From contig NZ_JAKSXW010000074.1 in NCBI RefSeq assembly GCF_022829405.1, positions 26,453 to 90,452 on the forward strand: DNA of 64,000 bases, in the 5' to 3' direction. The position numbers and the translations under genes were made by a program. Within the stretch, counting starts at the first letter, position 1. Each line of letters starts with the position of its first letter. Below the pieces are notes generated by a model. The model ran no database searches. It saw nothing but the letters and a program-made list of their open reading frames with translations, and was not told where the DNA came from. Source of the stretch: Methylobacterium sp. J-076 (GTDB taxonomy: Bacteria > Pseudomonadota > Alphaproteobacteria > Rhizobiales > Beijerinckiaceae). This document shows positions 1 through 8,602 of this stretch, in pieces.

Positions 1-1
1 C

Positions 2-790
2 GCCGACGCCGCCGGGCGCCTGGAGAACCTGAAGGAATTCGTCCGCTCGATGGAGGAGTTCCCCGACATGGCGGCATTCCTCGAACACGTCTCCCTGGTG
101 ATGGACGCCTCCGAGGCCGAGGGCGCCGACCGGGTCTCCCTGATGACCCTCCACGCCGCCAAGGGGCTCGAATTCGACACGGTGTTCCTCCCCGGCTGGG
201 AGGACGGCCTGTTTCCCAACCAGCGCGCCCTGGACGAGAGCGGCCGGGCCGGCCTGGAGGAGGAGCGCCGCCTCGCCCATGTGGGCTTGACCCGGGCGCG
301 CAAGCGGGCGAAGCTGTCCTTCGCCGTCAACCGCCGCATCCATGGGTTGTGGTCGTCCACCATCCCGTCGCGCTTCATCGACGAGCTGCCCCCCGCCTCG
401 GTGGACGTGGTCGAGGCCCCGGCCCACTACGCGGCGGGCGCCTCCCGCTTCGACCGCAACCCGCAGCCCTTCGGATCGAGCTACGGCACCCCGGGATGGC
501 AGCGCGCCCAGGAGCGCACCAACGGGCGCGGCAACGCCGACGCCGCCGGGCGCGGCTTCGGCGCGGCCCCCGGCCGCAGGGGCCCGGCCTCGTCGGGACC
601 GCGCCAGATCGAGGGCGAGCTGATCGCCAAGTCGACGGGCTCGCCCTCCGCGTTCAGCGTGGACCAGCGGGTCTTCCACACCAAGTTCGGCCCCGGCACC
701 GTGGCCGGCGTCGATGGCAACAAGCTGACCGTGGACTTCGACAAGGCGGGCCGGAAAATGGTCCTGGACAGCTTCCTCCAGGAAAGCTGA
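2..790 (+). CDS. uvrD: ATP-dependent DNA helicase UvrD/PcrA, C-terminal part (5' end outside window)
   Basis: This is the C-terminal part of a superfamily 1 3'-5' DNA helicase used in repair; the reading frame is open from the window edge, so the N-terminal Walker A region is not visible. Helicase motifs V and VI are present: an LHAAKGLEFDTVF stretch, then the GLTRARK arginine-finger motif about 40 residues later. A Gly/Arg-rich linker leads to a C-terminal domain of the PcrA/UvrD Tudor-like type (FHTKFGPGTV), which in relatives contacts RNA polymerase. The symbol uvrD follows usual alphaproteobacterial annotation; pcrA would be equally apt. Family assignment is firm. Confidence 0.93.
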   Translation, partial: ADAAGRLENLKEFVRSMEEFPDMAAFLEHVSLVMDASEAEGADRVSLMTLHAAKGLEFDTVFLPGWEDGLFPNQRALDESGRAGLEEERRLAHVGLTRARKRAKLSFAVNRRIHGLWSSTIPSRFIDELPPASVDVVEAPAHYAAGASRFDRNPQPFGSSYGTPGWQRAQERTNGRGNADAAGRGFGAAPGRRGPASSGPRQIEGELIAKSTGSPSAFSVDQRVFHTKFGPGTVAGVDGNKLTVDFDKAGRKMVLDSFLQES

Positions 791-1169
791 CGCGGGGGCC
801 CGCGGCCCCCTCCCCGCCGGTGGGCACGCGGGGACGCGGCCCGAGGGACGCATGGCGCCGCCGGAGTGTCCGCAGCGACACGCGGACGCAGGAAAATCCG
901 CCTTTCCGAACCCCGGGGCCGGCTTCGTCACCGGCGAGTCACACCCCGCGAACAATCGTGTGGGGCAGCCGATTTTGGTGCGTCGGTTGCTTTGTTGGCT
1001 CCGCTTCCGGGTGGAATTGGTTTACTCTCCACAGGCGATGATCAGAGACCCGGAACTTCGATGAGCCGTAAGACTTGGCCCGTCGAATGCTTGGAGGAAG
1101 CAGGAGTACCGAGACTACGTCGTTTCAGTGACACGTCCAGATAGGCCCGTCCCGTTGGAGTGTTGACCC
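791..1169. other. intergenic region between uvrD and phoH
   Basis: This 379-base stretch has no convincing gene and no clear terminator hairpin for uvrD. Positions 1061-1144 could encode a 27-residue peptide starting MSRKTWPVECL and ending just before phoH, but it lacks a good ribosome binding site. The segment around 955-1035 is less GC-rich than its surroundings and is the likeliest place for the phoH promoter; no confident -35/-10 pair was found. Confidence 0.4.
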
Positions 1170-1886
1170 ATGAAGAGACGCCGCGCACGCCTTGAATTGG
1201 TTGAAGACCGCACACCTCGCCTCCACCGCACACGCTTCGACGAAGAGAGACATCTCGGCCCGATCCAACCCCTGACCGACAGGCAGGCGGAATACCTCGA
1301 CGCCCTCGGCCGGTCCCCTCAGGTCATCGTCCTCGGCCCGGCGGGCACCGGGAAGACCTACATCGCCGGGACCCGCGCCGCCGACCAGCTGCGCCAGCGC
1401 CGGATCGCCAAGGTGGTGATCACCCGGCCGAACGTCCCCTCCGGCCGCTCGCTCGGCTTCTTCCCCGGCACCCTCGAAGAGAAGATCGCCCCCTGGGTCG
1501 CCCCGCTCACGGAGGCGATGAAGGAGCGCATGGGGGCCGGCGCCTTCGAGATCGCCCTGAAGGCCGGCGACATCGAGATCGTCCCCTTCGAAGTGATGCG
1601 CGGCCGCACCTTCAAGAACTGCCTCGTGATCCTCGACGAGGCGCAGAACACCACCGTCAACGAGATCAAGATGTTCCTGACCCGCATCGGCGACGATTGC
1701 CAGGTCATCATCAACGGCGACGTCTCGCAGACCGATCTGCGCGAGACGTCGGGGCTGCGCACGGTCATCCATCTCATCAAGAGCCGGATGATGCCCATCC
1801 CCGTGGTGGAGTTCACCCGCGCCGACATCGTCCGCTCGGGCATCTGCGCGGAATGGGTCGCCGCGTTCGAGGAAACGAATCTCTGA
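1170..1886 (+). CDS. PhoH family protein (short form)
   Basis: This 238-residue cytoplasmic P-loop ATPase of the PhoH family is related to the helicase/nuclease-associated PhoH proteins; its substrate in bacteria is not settled. Walker A (GPAGTGKT) is at residues 56-63 and Walker B (VILDEAQN) at about 153-160. A GDVSQTDL motif near 183-190 is typical of the family. It is shorter than the roughly 320-residue PhoH next to ybeY: there is essentially only a short basic N-terminus before the ATPase domain. The start is supported by a GGAG about eight bases upstream of the ATG. It stands alone, with a long upstream gap. Confidence 0.88.
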   Translation: MKRRRARLELVEDRTPRLHRTRFDEERHLGPIQPLTDRQAEYLDALGRSPQVIVLGPAGTGKTYIAGTRAADQLRQRRIAKVVITRPNVPSGRSLGFFPGTLEEKIAPWVAPLTEAMKERMGAGAFEIALKAGDIEIVPFEVMRGRTFKNCLVILDEAQNTTVNEIKMFLTRIGDDCQVIINGDVSQTDLRETSGLRTVIHLIKSRMMPIPVVEFTRADIVRSGICAEWVAAFEETNL

Positions 1887-2019
1887 CTTGGCGGTTACTG
1901 ACGGCGGGCCGGTGACGGTCCGCCGTGCCGCGTGCGGCACGAGAATACTCCCCGAACCTCCCGCCAGGGAGGACGAACCGGGTTCCATCCCGGCAACCGG
2001 AAGAAACGGAGTCTCCCTC

Positions 2020-2277
2020 GTGAGGAAACTGACCCTGACCGCCGCGGCCTTCGCGTCCCTGTGTGGGGCGGCGCTGGTGACGCCCGCCCTCGCCGTTCCC
2101 GCCTCCCCCGCCGGCATCGCCGCCCCCGACGCGATGACCACGACGGTGCAGGCCTCGCCGATGGAGCGCCGCATGATGCACCGCCGCATGGAGCGCCGGA
2201 TGATGCACCGGCACATGGAGCGCAAGATGATGCGCCGCCATATGATGCGCCGGCACATGATGCGCCACGGCATGTAA
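2020..2277 (+). CDS. secreted Met/His/Arg-rich small protein
   Basis: This 85-residue protein is of unknown function. I chose the GTG at 2020 because it gives an ideal signal peptide (basic RK, hydrophobic core, ALA cleavage near residue 25) and has a GGAG upstream; an earlier in-frame ATG at 1888 would bury the signal. After a short Ala/Pro segment, residues 48-85 consist almost entirely of Met, His, Arg and a few Glu, in repeats such as MERRMMHRH. Clustered Met and His in an exported protein suggests soft-metal (copper or silver) or acid-surface binding, but no known family is recognised. It lies 133 bases after phoH in the same direction. Confidence 0.72.
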   Translation: MRKLTLTAAAFASLCGAALVTPALAVPASPAGIAAPDAMTTTVQASPMERRMMHRRMERRMMHRHMERKMMRRHMMRRHMMRHGM

Positions 2278-2468
2278 GACGGTTCGGCACCCTCCGGCCA
2301 CCGGGGCGCAAGCCCCGGCCGGGGGGCGCCTGCCCGCAGGATACGGCACGGCCCTCCCACTTGAGCGTTGCCGCCGCCCCGCGGGATTCCTATGTCGGAG
2401 CGCTTGCGTGGTCCCGGATCCGCCCGCGCCGCCGGCGCGGCCGCCGGCGACCGATCCGGGAGACCGAC

Positions 2469-2771
2469 ATGCCCCCCTCCAACCGTCTGTTCGACGACCT
2501 CGCCCGCCTGATGACCGACGCCGCCGGCGCAGCCCAGGGCGTCCGCCGCGAGGCCGAATCCGTGGTGCGCGCCCAGGCCGAACGGCTGATCCGCGACCTC
2601 GACGTGGCCTCCCGCGAAGAGCTCGACGTGCTCCGCGACCTCGTCGCCACCCTTCGCACCCAGAACGACGCGCTCACCGCGCGGGTCGCCGCCCTCGAAG
2701 CCAAGGCCGGCCCTTCGGCCGGTGCCGGCGGGGCCGTGGGCGGGGTGGCGGGACTGAGCGAAGGCGTGTGA
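2469..2771 (+). CDS. UbiK/BMFP-type accessory factor (YqiC family)
   Basis: This small acidic protein of 100 residues matches the UbiK (YqiC, membrane fusogenic) family: a short N-terminal amphipathic helix (RLFDDLARLMTDAAG) then a coiled coil with the pattern EELDVLRDLV and a C-terminal LEAK heptad. In enterobacteria UbiK assists the ubiquinone-biosynthesis complex as a trimeric coiled coil; alphaproteobacterial copies are thought equivalent. The ATG at 2469 was preferred to a frame open further upstream because the family begins about nine residues before the FDD motif. It is a stand-alone gene. Confidence 0.8.
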   Translation: MPPSNRLFDDLARLMTDAAGAAQGVRREAESVVRAQAERLIRDLDVASREELDVLRDLVATLRTQNDALTARVAALEAKAGPSAGAGGAVGGVAGLSEGV

Positions 2772-3052
2772 TTCGCCGGGAAACGGTTTTGCACAGGAAG
2801 CCGCAGCGGCGATTCCGTTTCCTGTTCACCGACCCCGCAATCGGCTTTGTGTCGCGAGTCGCGCCCGGTCTATATTGGGTCATGGACTGATTCGGGGGAG
2901 ACGGAAGAAGGACTGCGGATCTTTCGTAGTCGTTTGCAACGTCTCCCGCCTTGATCGGCCGAACACTTCTCGATCTCGGGGCGTCGAGGCGCCTCCCATC
3001 ACGTCGTCATCGCGCCGGCACGGAGTGATCCGCGCCGTCAACCTGGATCGTC

Positions 3053-3562
3053 ATGCCGCTGCTTCACATCGACTATTACGATCCGCATCGGAGCGAGCAC
3101 CCGCTCGACGTGGTCGAGCGCTTGGCCTCGCTGCGCGACTGGATCTTCGACCGGGCCGAAACGGACGAGATGTCGGTCACGAGCCCCGGCCGGTGGACCG
3201 ACTATCACGTGGCCTTCACCTGGATCGAGGATGTGGAGGCCCTGCACGTGGCCTGCGCCTTCGACCTCAAGGTCCCCGAGCGGCGGCGCCAGGAGATCCA
3301 GCGCCTCATCGCCATGGTGAACGAGCAGCTCTGGATCGGGCATTTCGACCTGTGGTCCAGCGACCACGTCGTGATGTTCCGCCACTCCCTCCTTCTGGCG
3401 GGGGGCGCCGTGCCGACCCAGCCGCAATGCGCGACCATGATGAAATGCGCGGTCGATGCCTGCGAGCGGTACTTCCAGGCCTTCCAGTTCGTGCTCTGGG
3501 CGGGCAAGAGCGCCCGGGAGGCCCTCGACGCCGCCCTGTTCGAGACCGAAGGCGAGGCGTGA
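3053..3562 (+). CDS. YbjN domain-containing protein
   Basis: This 169-residue cytoplasmic protein has the YbjN fold, a tetrahedral-chaperone-like domain seen in alphaproteobacteria next to proC. It begins with a short aromatic segment; WTDYHVAFTWIED and the C-terminal ACERYFQAFQFVLWAGKS are typical. YbjN proteins are linked to motility and stress responses in enterobacteria, but the biochemical role is unknown. The last four bases overlap the proC start (GTGA), so translation is probably coupled. The upstream 281 bases (2772-3052) probably hold the promoter; the AT-richer segment near 2840-2880 is the best candidate. Confidence 0.85.
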   Translation: MPLLHIDYYDPHRSEHPLDVVERLASLRDWIFDRAETDEMSVTSPGRWTDYHVAFTWIEDVEALHVACAFDLKVPERRRQEIQRLIAMVNEQLWIGHFDLWSSDHVVMFRHSLLLAGGAVPTQPQCATMMKCAVDACERYFQAFQFVLWAGKSAREALDAALFETEGEA

Positions 3563-4380
3563 GCGCCGCGCCGGGCATGCCCGCCTCGCTCATGCTGGTG
3601 GGCGCGGGCAAGATGGGCGGGGCCATGCTGGCCGGCTGGCTCGATGCCGGCCTCGACCCCGCCGCCACGTCCGTCATCGACCCCGACCCCTCGGACGCCA
3701 TGGTGCGGCTCTGCGCGGAGCGGGGCGTCTCCCTGAACCCGCCCGAGCCGCCCCCCGCCGCGGTGCTGGTGCTGGCGATCAAGCCCCAGGGGCTCGATGC
3801 GGCATCCCCCGGGCTGGACCGGCTGATCGGGCCTGGGACGCTCCTCGTCTCGGTGCTCGCGGGCAAGACGGTGGCCGACTTGCGCGGGCGCCTGCCCTCG
3901 GCCCGGGCCGTGGTGCGGGCGATGCCGAACCTTCCGGCCAGCATCGGCCGGGGTGCCACGGGCGCCTTCGCCAACGAGGGGGTGAGCGAGGCCCGGCGGG
4001 CCGAAGCCGGGGCGCTTCTCTCCGCGGCGGGGGTGGTGGCGTGGCTGGAGGACGAGGCCTCGATCGACGCGGTGACCGCCGTGTCGGGATCGGGGCCGGC
4101 CTACGTGTTCCTGATGGTCGAGACCCTGGCGGAGGCCGGGATCGCCGCCGGCCTGACGCCGGAGGTCGCCGGGCGGCTGGCCCGGGCGACGGTGGCCGGC
4201 GCGGGCGCCCTGCTCGATGCGGACCCCACCGGGGCCGGCGCCCTTCGCCAGGCGGTGACCTCCCCCGGCGGCACCACGGCGGCGGCGCTCCAGGTGCTGA
4301 TGGCCGAGGATGGGATGGCCCCCCTGATGCGCCGGGCGGTGGCGGCGGCCAAGCGCCGGGCGGGCGAATTGTCGAGCTGA
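3559..4380 (+). CDS. proC: pyrroline-5-carboxylate reductase
   Basis: Catalyses the last step of proline synthesis, NAD(P)H-dependent reduction of 1-pyrroline-5-carboxylate, in the cytoplasm. With the overlapping GTG start it is 273 residues, the usual length. The N-terminal Rossmann motif is GAGKMGGAM near residue 15. The C-terminal dimerisation and active-site region has SGSGPAYVF and TSPGGTTAAALQVL. An alternative ATG seven codons in (3577) is possible, but the GTGA overlap with ybjN argues for 3559. Confidence 0.93.
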   Translation: MSAAPGMPASLMLVGAGKMGGAMLAGWLDAGLDPAATSVIDPDPSDAMVRLCAERGVSLNPPEPPPAAVLVLAIKPQGLDAASPGLDRLIGPGTLLVSVLAGKTVADLRGRLPSARAVVRAMPNLPASIGRGATGAFANEGVSEARRAEAGALLSAAGVVAWLEDEASIDAVTAVSGSGPAYVFLMVETLAEAGIAAGLTPEVAGRLARATVAGAGALLDADPTGAGALRQAVTSPGGTTAAALQVLMAEDGMAPLMRRAVAAAKRRAGELSS

Positions 4381-4470
4381 TGTCGTGCGGCATGCCGCGC
4401 GCGCCCCTGACACGGGCCGGATCGACCCCTAAATGGGGACGGCAGACGCACCGGAACCGACGATCCAGCG

Positions 4471-5283
4471 ATGACTGAACCCAAAGGCCCGACCAAGCGG
4501 ACCCGCAAGGCCGCGGCTCCGGCTCCCGCCCCCCTCGGCGGGGAGCCCGCCGCCACGCCGGAGCGGGACGAGGCCCCGGCTGCGCCGCAGCACGATGCGG
4601 CGGGCGCCGCGCCGCCGCTGCCCCCGCGGGAGGCCGCCGTCGAGGCACTGATGCGCCTCGCCGCCGAGCAGCCCTGGAACGACATCGAGGTCGGCGACAT
4701 CGCCCGGGAGGCGGGCATGTCGCTCGGCGAGCTGCGCGAGCTGTTCCCGTCGAAGGGGGCGGTCCTCGGCGGCCTCGCCAGGATCATCGACCGCAAGGTG
4801 CTGGAGGCGGACGGGTCCGACCTCGCCGACGAGCCGACGCGGGAGCGCCTGTTCGACGTGCTGATGCGCCGCCTCGACGCCATGACGCCCTACAAGCCTG
4901 CCCTGCGGCGGATCTCCTACGCGCTGCGGGGCGAGCCCTTCTCCCTGCTCGCCCTCAACGGCGTCATGGTCAACTCGCACCGCTACATGCTGGCCGCCGC
5001 CGGGATCGACACCGAAGGTCCCCTCGGGCAGGTCAAGCTCCAGGGCGTGGTGATCGCCTTCGCCCGCGTCACCCAGGTCTGGCTGGAGGACGAGGACCCG
5101 GCGCTGGCCCGGACCATGGCCCGGCTCGACAAGGAGATCCGCAGCGGCGAACGGTTCATGGAGCGGGCCGAGGATGTCCGCCGCCTCACCGCACCCCTGC
5201 GGGCCATCGGCCGCTCGCTCCTCGACCGGCGCTCGCGCACGGACCGGGACGAGGCCGCGGGCGACGAGCCGCCGAGGGTGTGA
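4471..5283 (+). CDS. TetR/AcrR-like transcriptional regulator
   Basis: This 270-residue protein has a TetR-type helix-turn-helix at about residues 53-100 (EVGDIAREAGMSLGELRELFPSKGAVLGGL), preceded by a roughly 50-residue Lys/Ala/Pro-rich disordered tail. The C-terminal half is helical, with a Trp and conserved RTMARLDKEIRSGERF, as in a subgroup of alphaproteobacterial TetR proteins that borders on COQ9-like folds. Ligand and targets are unknown. It stands 90 bases after proC and may be co-transcribed. The basic N-terminal tail could add nonspecific DNA affinity (inference). Confidence 0.8.
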   Translation: MTEPKGPTKRTRKAAAPAPAPLGGEPAATPERDEAPAAPQHDAAGAAPPLPPREAAVEALMRLAAEQPWNDIEVGDIAREAGMSLGELRELFPSKGAVLGGLARIIDRKVLEADGSDLADEPTRERLFDVLMRRLDAMTPYKPALRRISYALRGEPFSLLALNGVMVNSHRYMLAAAGIDTEGPLGQVKLQGVVIAFARVTQVWLEDEDPALARTMARLDKEIRSGERFMERAEDVRRLTAPLRAIGRSLLDRRSRTDRDEAAGDEPPRV

Positions 5284-5322
5284 CGGCCTGATCGCCCGTC
5301 ACCCCGGTGGCGGGCACGGGTG

Positions 5323-5751
5323 TCAGGAGAAGCGGTCGGCCAGGACTTCCCGGACGGTGCCGACCATCTCGATGCCGCTGAGCCTGTCGCGCTCGACGGT
5401 GAGGGAATCGGGGATCAGGTCGTCGATGCCCTCGTCGCTGTCGTCCCCGGCGAAGACGATGCGCAGGTTGGGCCGGAGCGCCCGCGCCTCGATGGCGAGG
5501 CGGCTGCAGCAGAGACTGCCCTGCAATGCGGCATCGATGACCAGCACATCGACCGGGAGGCCGAGGGCGAGGACGGTCATCGCATCGACCCCGCGGTCGC
5601 ACACCGTCGCCTGGAATCCGGCATGGTGGACCTGCGCCGACGCCTCGTCGCGCCAGCGCTTGTGATGCCCGACGACGAGCACCTGAACTCTGTAGCAACC
5701 TCCGGGAGCGGCCGGAAACCGTGCCGAGGGTCCGACGGCGGTTGATCCCAT
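5323..5751 (-). CDS. degenerate response-regulator receiver domain protein
   Basis: This 142-residue protein has a receiver (CheY-like) fold: beta-1 is VQVLVVGHH, and the phosphoacceptor-like aspartate is in DVLVIDAAL near residue 73. The acidic pair that binds Mg2+ in normal receivers is replaced by Gly-His-His, the switch Thr/Ser position by Ala, and no conserved Lys follows. Phosphorylation is therefore doubtful and it may act as an atypical protein-interaction domain. It has no output domain and is divergent from argJ. Confidence 0.7.
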   Translation of the reverse strand: MGSTAVGPSARFPAAPGGCYRVQVLVVGHHKRWRDEASAQVHHAGFQATVCDRGVDAMTVLALGLPVDVLVIDAALQGSLCCSRLAIEARALRPNLRIVFAGDDSDEGIDDLIPDSLTVERDRLSGIEMVGTVREVLADRFS

Positions 5752-5987
5752 TCGCGTAAGACCACCACTTTGCGTTGCGTTGCGACATGCTATGCCGGGT
5801 GGGGAAAGCCGCGCAAGGCCCTCATCGCGGAATTGCCCCATTCGGCGCCCGCTCTGCCCAACCGGCAGGCATGCGCGCAGGGCGCCACTCCGGTGGGCAG
5901 CGCGGTCCTCGGTTGACGCGGCCGGGCCCTGCCGGGCAACACCACGCCGCGGCCGGCTCGCAGCCGGATCACGGAGCCTTCGATTCG

Positions 5988-7235
5988 ATGTCGTCCAAGC
6001 CGTCGCCCGTCTCGCCCCTCGCACCCACGACCAACCCCGACCTGCCGCCGGTGGCCGGCGTCCGCCTCGCCACGGCGCAGGCGGGCATCCGCTACAGCGG
6101 ACGGACGGACGTGCTGTTCGTCGGGCTGGAGCCCGGCACCCGGGCGGCGGGGGTGTTCACCCGCTCGAAATGCCCCTCCGCGCCGGTGGACTGGTGCCGC
6201 GAGGCGCTGGCGACCGGCACGGCCCGGGCCCTCGTGGTCAATTCGGGCAATGCCAACGCCTTCACCGGGCGCCTCGGCCGGGACGCCGTAGCGCTGACGG
6301 CGAAGATCGCCGCCGCCGCCGCGGGCTGCGCCGAGAGCGAGGTCTACATCGCCTCCACGGGCGTGATCGGCGAGCCGCTCCCCGCCGAGCGGTTCGAGGG
6401 CGTGCTGGCCGCCTGCGCCGGGCGGGCGCAGGACGGCGCCGGGGCCTGGGCCGAGGCGGCCCGGGCGATCATGACCACCGACACCTTCCCGAAGCTCGCC
6501 ACCCGCGAGGCCGAGATCCACGGCACCAAGGTGCGGATCAACGGCATCGCCAAGGGCGCGGGCATGATCGCCCCCGACATGGCGACGATGCTCGCCTTCG
6601 TCTTCACCGACGCGGCCCTGTCCCAGGGCGCGGCCCAGGCCCTGCTCGCGAGGGGGGCGGACGACAGCTTCAACTGCGTCACCGTGGATGGCGACACCTC
6701 GACCTCCGACACCCTGATGCTGTTCGCCACGGGCAAGGCGGGCCACACCGAGGTGGCGGACGCCGAAGACCCGGCGCTGGCGGGCTTCAAGGCGGCGCTG
6801 GACGACCTGCTGAGCGAGCTGGCCCAGCTCGTCGCCCGCGACGGCGAGGGCGCCCGCAAGTTCGTGACGGTGCGGGTCGGCGGCGCCGAGAGCGACGCCT
6901 CCGCCCACCGCATCGCCCTGTCGATCGCCAACTCGCCCCTGGTGAAGACCGCCGTGGCCGGCGAGGATGCCAACTGGGGCCGCGTCGTCATGGCGGTCGG
7001 CAAGGCCGGCGAGCCCGCCGACCGGGACCGCCTCGCGATCTGGTTCGGGGATGTCCGCGTCGCCGTCGAGGGCGCCCGCGACCCCGCCTACAGCGAGGAC
7101 GCGGCCAGCGCCGTCATGCGGGCGCCGGAGGTGGAGATCCGCGTCGATCTCGGCCTCGGCGCCGGCAAGGCCCGGGTGTGGACCTGCGATCTGACCAAGG
7201 GCTACATCGAGATCAACGGGGATTACCGCTCGTGA
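5988..7235 (+). CDS. argJ: bifunctional glutamate N-acetyltransferase/amino-acid acetyltransferase
   Basis: ArgJ transfers the acetyl group from N-acetylornithine to glutamate (and, in bifunctional forms, from acetyl-CoA), closing the cyclic arginine pathway. The 415-residue precursor self-cleaves before the nucleophilic Thr; the ATML motif puts that residue at about 200 (APDMATML). The C-terminal signature ([17 protein letters not shown]) is complete. The ATG at 5988 gives the usual family length. The stop overlaps the next gene by four bases (GTGA), starting a tightly coupled three-gene operon. Confidence 0.95.
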   Translation: MSSKPSPVSPLAPTTNPDLPPVAGVRLATAQAGIRYSGRTDVLFVGLEPGTRAAGVFTRSKCPSAPVDWCREALATGTARALVVNSGNANAFTGRLGRDAVALTAKIAAAAAGCAESEVYIASTGVIGEPLPAERFEGVLAACAGRAQDGAGAWAEAARAIMTTDTFPKLATREAEIHGTKVRINGIAKGAGMIAPDMATMLAFVFTDAALSQGAAQALLARGADDSFNCVTVDGDTSTSDTLMLFATGKAGHTEVADAEDPALAGFKAALDDLLSELAQLVARDGEGARKFVTVRVGGAESDASAHRIALSIANSPLVKTAVAGEDANWGRVVMAVGKAGEPADRDRLAIWFGDVRVAVEGARDPAYSEDAASAVMRAPEVEIRVDLGLGAGKARVWTCDLTKGYIEINGDYRS

Positions 7236-7939
7236 GGGCGCCGCCTCTCGCCCTGCTCCTGGCCTCCCTCGCGGGGGCGGCGATGGCCGACGGGGCGCCC
7301 TGCCCCCGCTACGTCAGCGTCACCGGGCACGCCGCCTCGACCCAGGCGCCGGACTTCGCCGAGGTCGCGGTGGGGGTCGAGGCCAAGGGCGCGACCGCCG
7401 GGGCGGCCCTCGATGCCGCCTCGAAGGCGGTGGCCGGCATCGCGGCCCTCGCCCGCGAGGCCGGCCTTCCCCCCGCCGACATCGGCACCGCGGCGGTGAC
7501 GCTGCGGCCCGCCACCCGCACGGTCACCCGGCCGGGGGGCGGCATCACCGAGGAGCCGGACGGCTACGCCGCGGGCAACGTGGTCCGGCTGCGCCTCTCC
7601 GACATGGGGCGCCTGGGCGACCTCCTGCGGCGGACGCTCGATTCGGGGGCGAACCGCATCGACGGCATCACCTTCGGCCTGCGCGATCCCGACGGGGCGA
7701 CGGCGGCCCTGCAGGTCGCCGCGGCCAGGGATGCCCGCGCCCGCGCGGCGACCCTCGCCGAGGCGGTGGGGGCGAAGCTCGGTCCGCTCTGCACCCTGAC
7801 GGCGCTGGAGGCCGGCCCCGCCCCCTTCGCGATGCGGGCGATGGCCGCCGCCGCCCCGAAGGCGCGTCCGGTGCCCGTCGAGGCCGGGACGATCGAGGGC
7901 GCGGCCTCCGTCACCGCCGTCTTCGCCCTCGACCCATGA
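7232..7939 (+). CDS. SIMPL domain-containing (DUF541) exported protein
   Basis: This 235-residue protein begins at a GTG overlapping argJ. A short hydrophobic signal peptide ends near AMA-DG (residue 17-19). The SIMPL/DUF541 domain fills the rest: an N-terminal VSVTGHA strand, a [11 protein letters not shown] segment, a [16 protein letters not shown] motif and a C-terminal Pro-rich tail. Homologues are Brucella BP26/Omp28 and E. coli YggE, periplasmic channel-like oligomers. Its place between argJ and mutT is an operon arrangement without an obvious functional link. Confidence 0.87.
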   Translation: MRAPPLALLLASLAGAAMADGAPCPRYVSVTGHAASTQAPDFAEVAVGVEAKGATAGAALDAASKAVAGIAALAREAGLPPADIGTAAVTLRPATRTVTRPGGGITEEPDGYAAGNVVRLRLSDMGRLGDLLRRTLDSGANRIDGITFGLRDPDGATAALQVAAARDARARAATLAEAVGAKLGPLCTLTALEAGPAPFAMRAMAAAAPKARPVPVEAGTIEGAASVTAVFALDP

Positions 7940-8346
7940 GCGCCCTTCGCCTGCTCCTCGTCGTCGCCGTGGCGCTGGTGGATGCGGACGGCCGGGTGCT
8001 CGTGGCCGAGCGCCCCGCCGGCAAGCAGCTCTCCGGCCTGTGGGAGTTCCCCGGCGGCAAGGTCGAACCCGGCGAGCGGCCGGAGGAGACCCTGATCCGC
8101 GAGCTGGGGGAGGAACTGGGCATCACCGTCGCGGAGCCGTGCCTCGCGCCCCTGACCTTCGCCAGCCATGCCTATCCCGATTTCCACCTGCTGATGCCGC
8201 TCTACGTCTGCCGCCGCTGGGAGGGCACGCCCCGCTCCCTCGAAGGCCAGGCGCTGAAATGGGTGCGCCCCCGGGGCCTGCGCGACCTCCCCATGCCCCC
8301 CGCCGACGCGCCGCTGGTCCCGTTCCTGATCGACCTTCTGGGCTAG
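7936..8346 (+). CDS. mutT: 8-oxo-dGTP diphosphatase MutT
   Basis: This Nudix hydrolase of 136 residues removes 8-oxo-dGTP from the nucleotide pool to prevent A:T to C:G transversions. The Nudix box is complete (GGKVEPGE followed by RELGEELGI, residues about 38-60). The length and the C-terminal ALKWVRPRGLRDLPMPPAD segment fit MutT rather than a generic Nudix enzyme. It overlaps the SIMPL gene by ATGA. The argJ-SIMPL-mutT order recurs in Hyphomicrobiales from memory. Confidence 0.9.
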   Translation: MSALRLLLVVAVALVDADGRVLVAERPAGKQLSGLWEFPGGKVEPGERPEETLIRELGEELGITVAEPCLAPLTFASHAYPDFHLLMPLYVCRRWEGTPRSLEGQALKWVRPRGLRDLPMPPADAPLVPFLIDLLG

Positions 8347-8380
8347 GGCGGGCCGGCCCCGGCCCGTCACGGCGCGTGGG

Positions 8381-8395
8381 GCAAAATAATTTTGC
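8381..8395. promoter_or_regulatory. perfect 15-bp AT-rich palindrome upstream of mtkA
   Basis: The sequence GCAAAATAATTTTGC is a perfect dyad centred on one base, in an otherwise GC-rich gap 35 bases after mutT. The one-base centre makes it a poor terminator hairpin, so a protein-binding site is more likely. The bound protein is unknown. Confidence 0.4.
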
Positions 8396-8452
8396 GACGC
8401 CGTCAAGTCGTAATACGAAGCCGGCTTCGCCCCGCCGTGTCGTTTTAAGCAT

Positions 8453-8477
8453 ATCGCATCGCACCATTGCATGCGAT
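8453..8477. promoter_or_regulatory. candidate LysR-type operator (T-N11-A dyad) upstream of mtkA
   Basis: ATCGCAT and ATGCGAT form perfect 7-bp inverted arms separated by exactly 11 bases, giving T-N11-A, the classical LysR-type recognition geometry. The serine-cycle genes of M. extorquens are controlled by the LysR-family regulator QscR, so this is a reasonable QscR-like site. It lies about 100 bp upstream of the best promoter guess, somewhat far for a typical activator site. Confidence 0.5.
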
Positions 8478-8527
8478 TCGTGCTGCAGCCGCGAGAAAGG
8501 CCGGCTCAACCGGCGAATCAAAAAATT

Positions 8528-8560
8528 TGACGGGCGGAATCCACCGGTACACGTAGAATA
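8528..8560 (+). promoter_or_regulatory. possible mtkA promoter
   Basis: TTGACG (8528-8533) resembles a -35 box; the best -10-like hexamer, TAGAAT (8555-8560), is 21 bases downstream, longer than the usual 17. It follows an A-rich run and lies about 40 bases before the mtkA start, which itself has a strong GGAGGAGG ribosome binding site. Confidence 0.3.
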
Positions 8561-8602
8561 CTAGCCGATACGGGTCACAAAAAGACGCGGAGGAGGCGCC
8601 GG

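Noticed and set aside
1061..1144. 27-codon frame before phoH (MSRKTWPVECL...)
   Set aside because: No good ribosome binding site and no attenuator-like hairpin downstream; may be chance.
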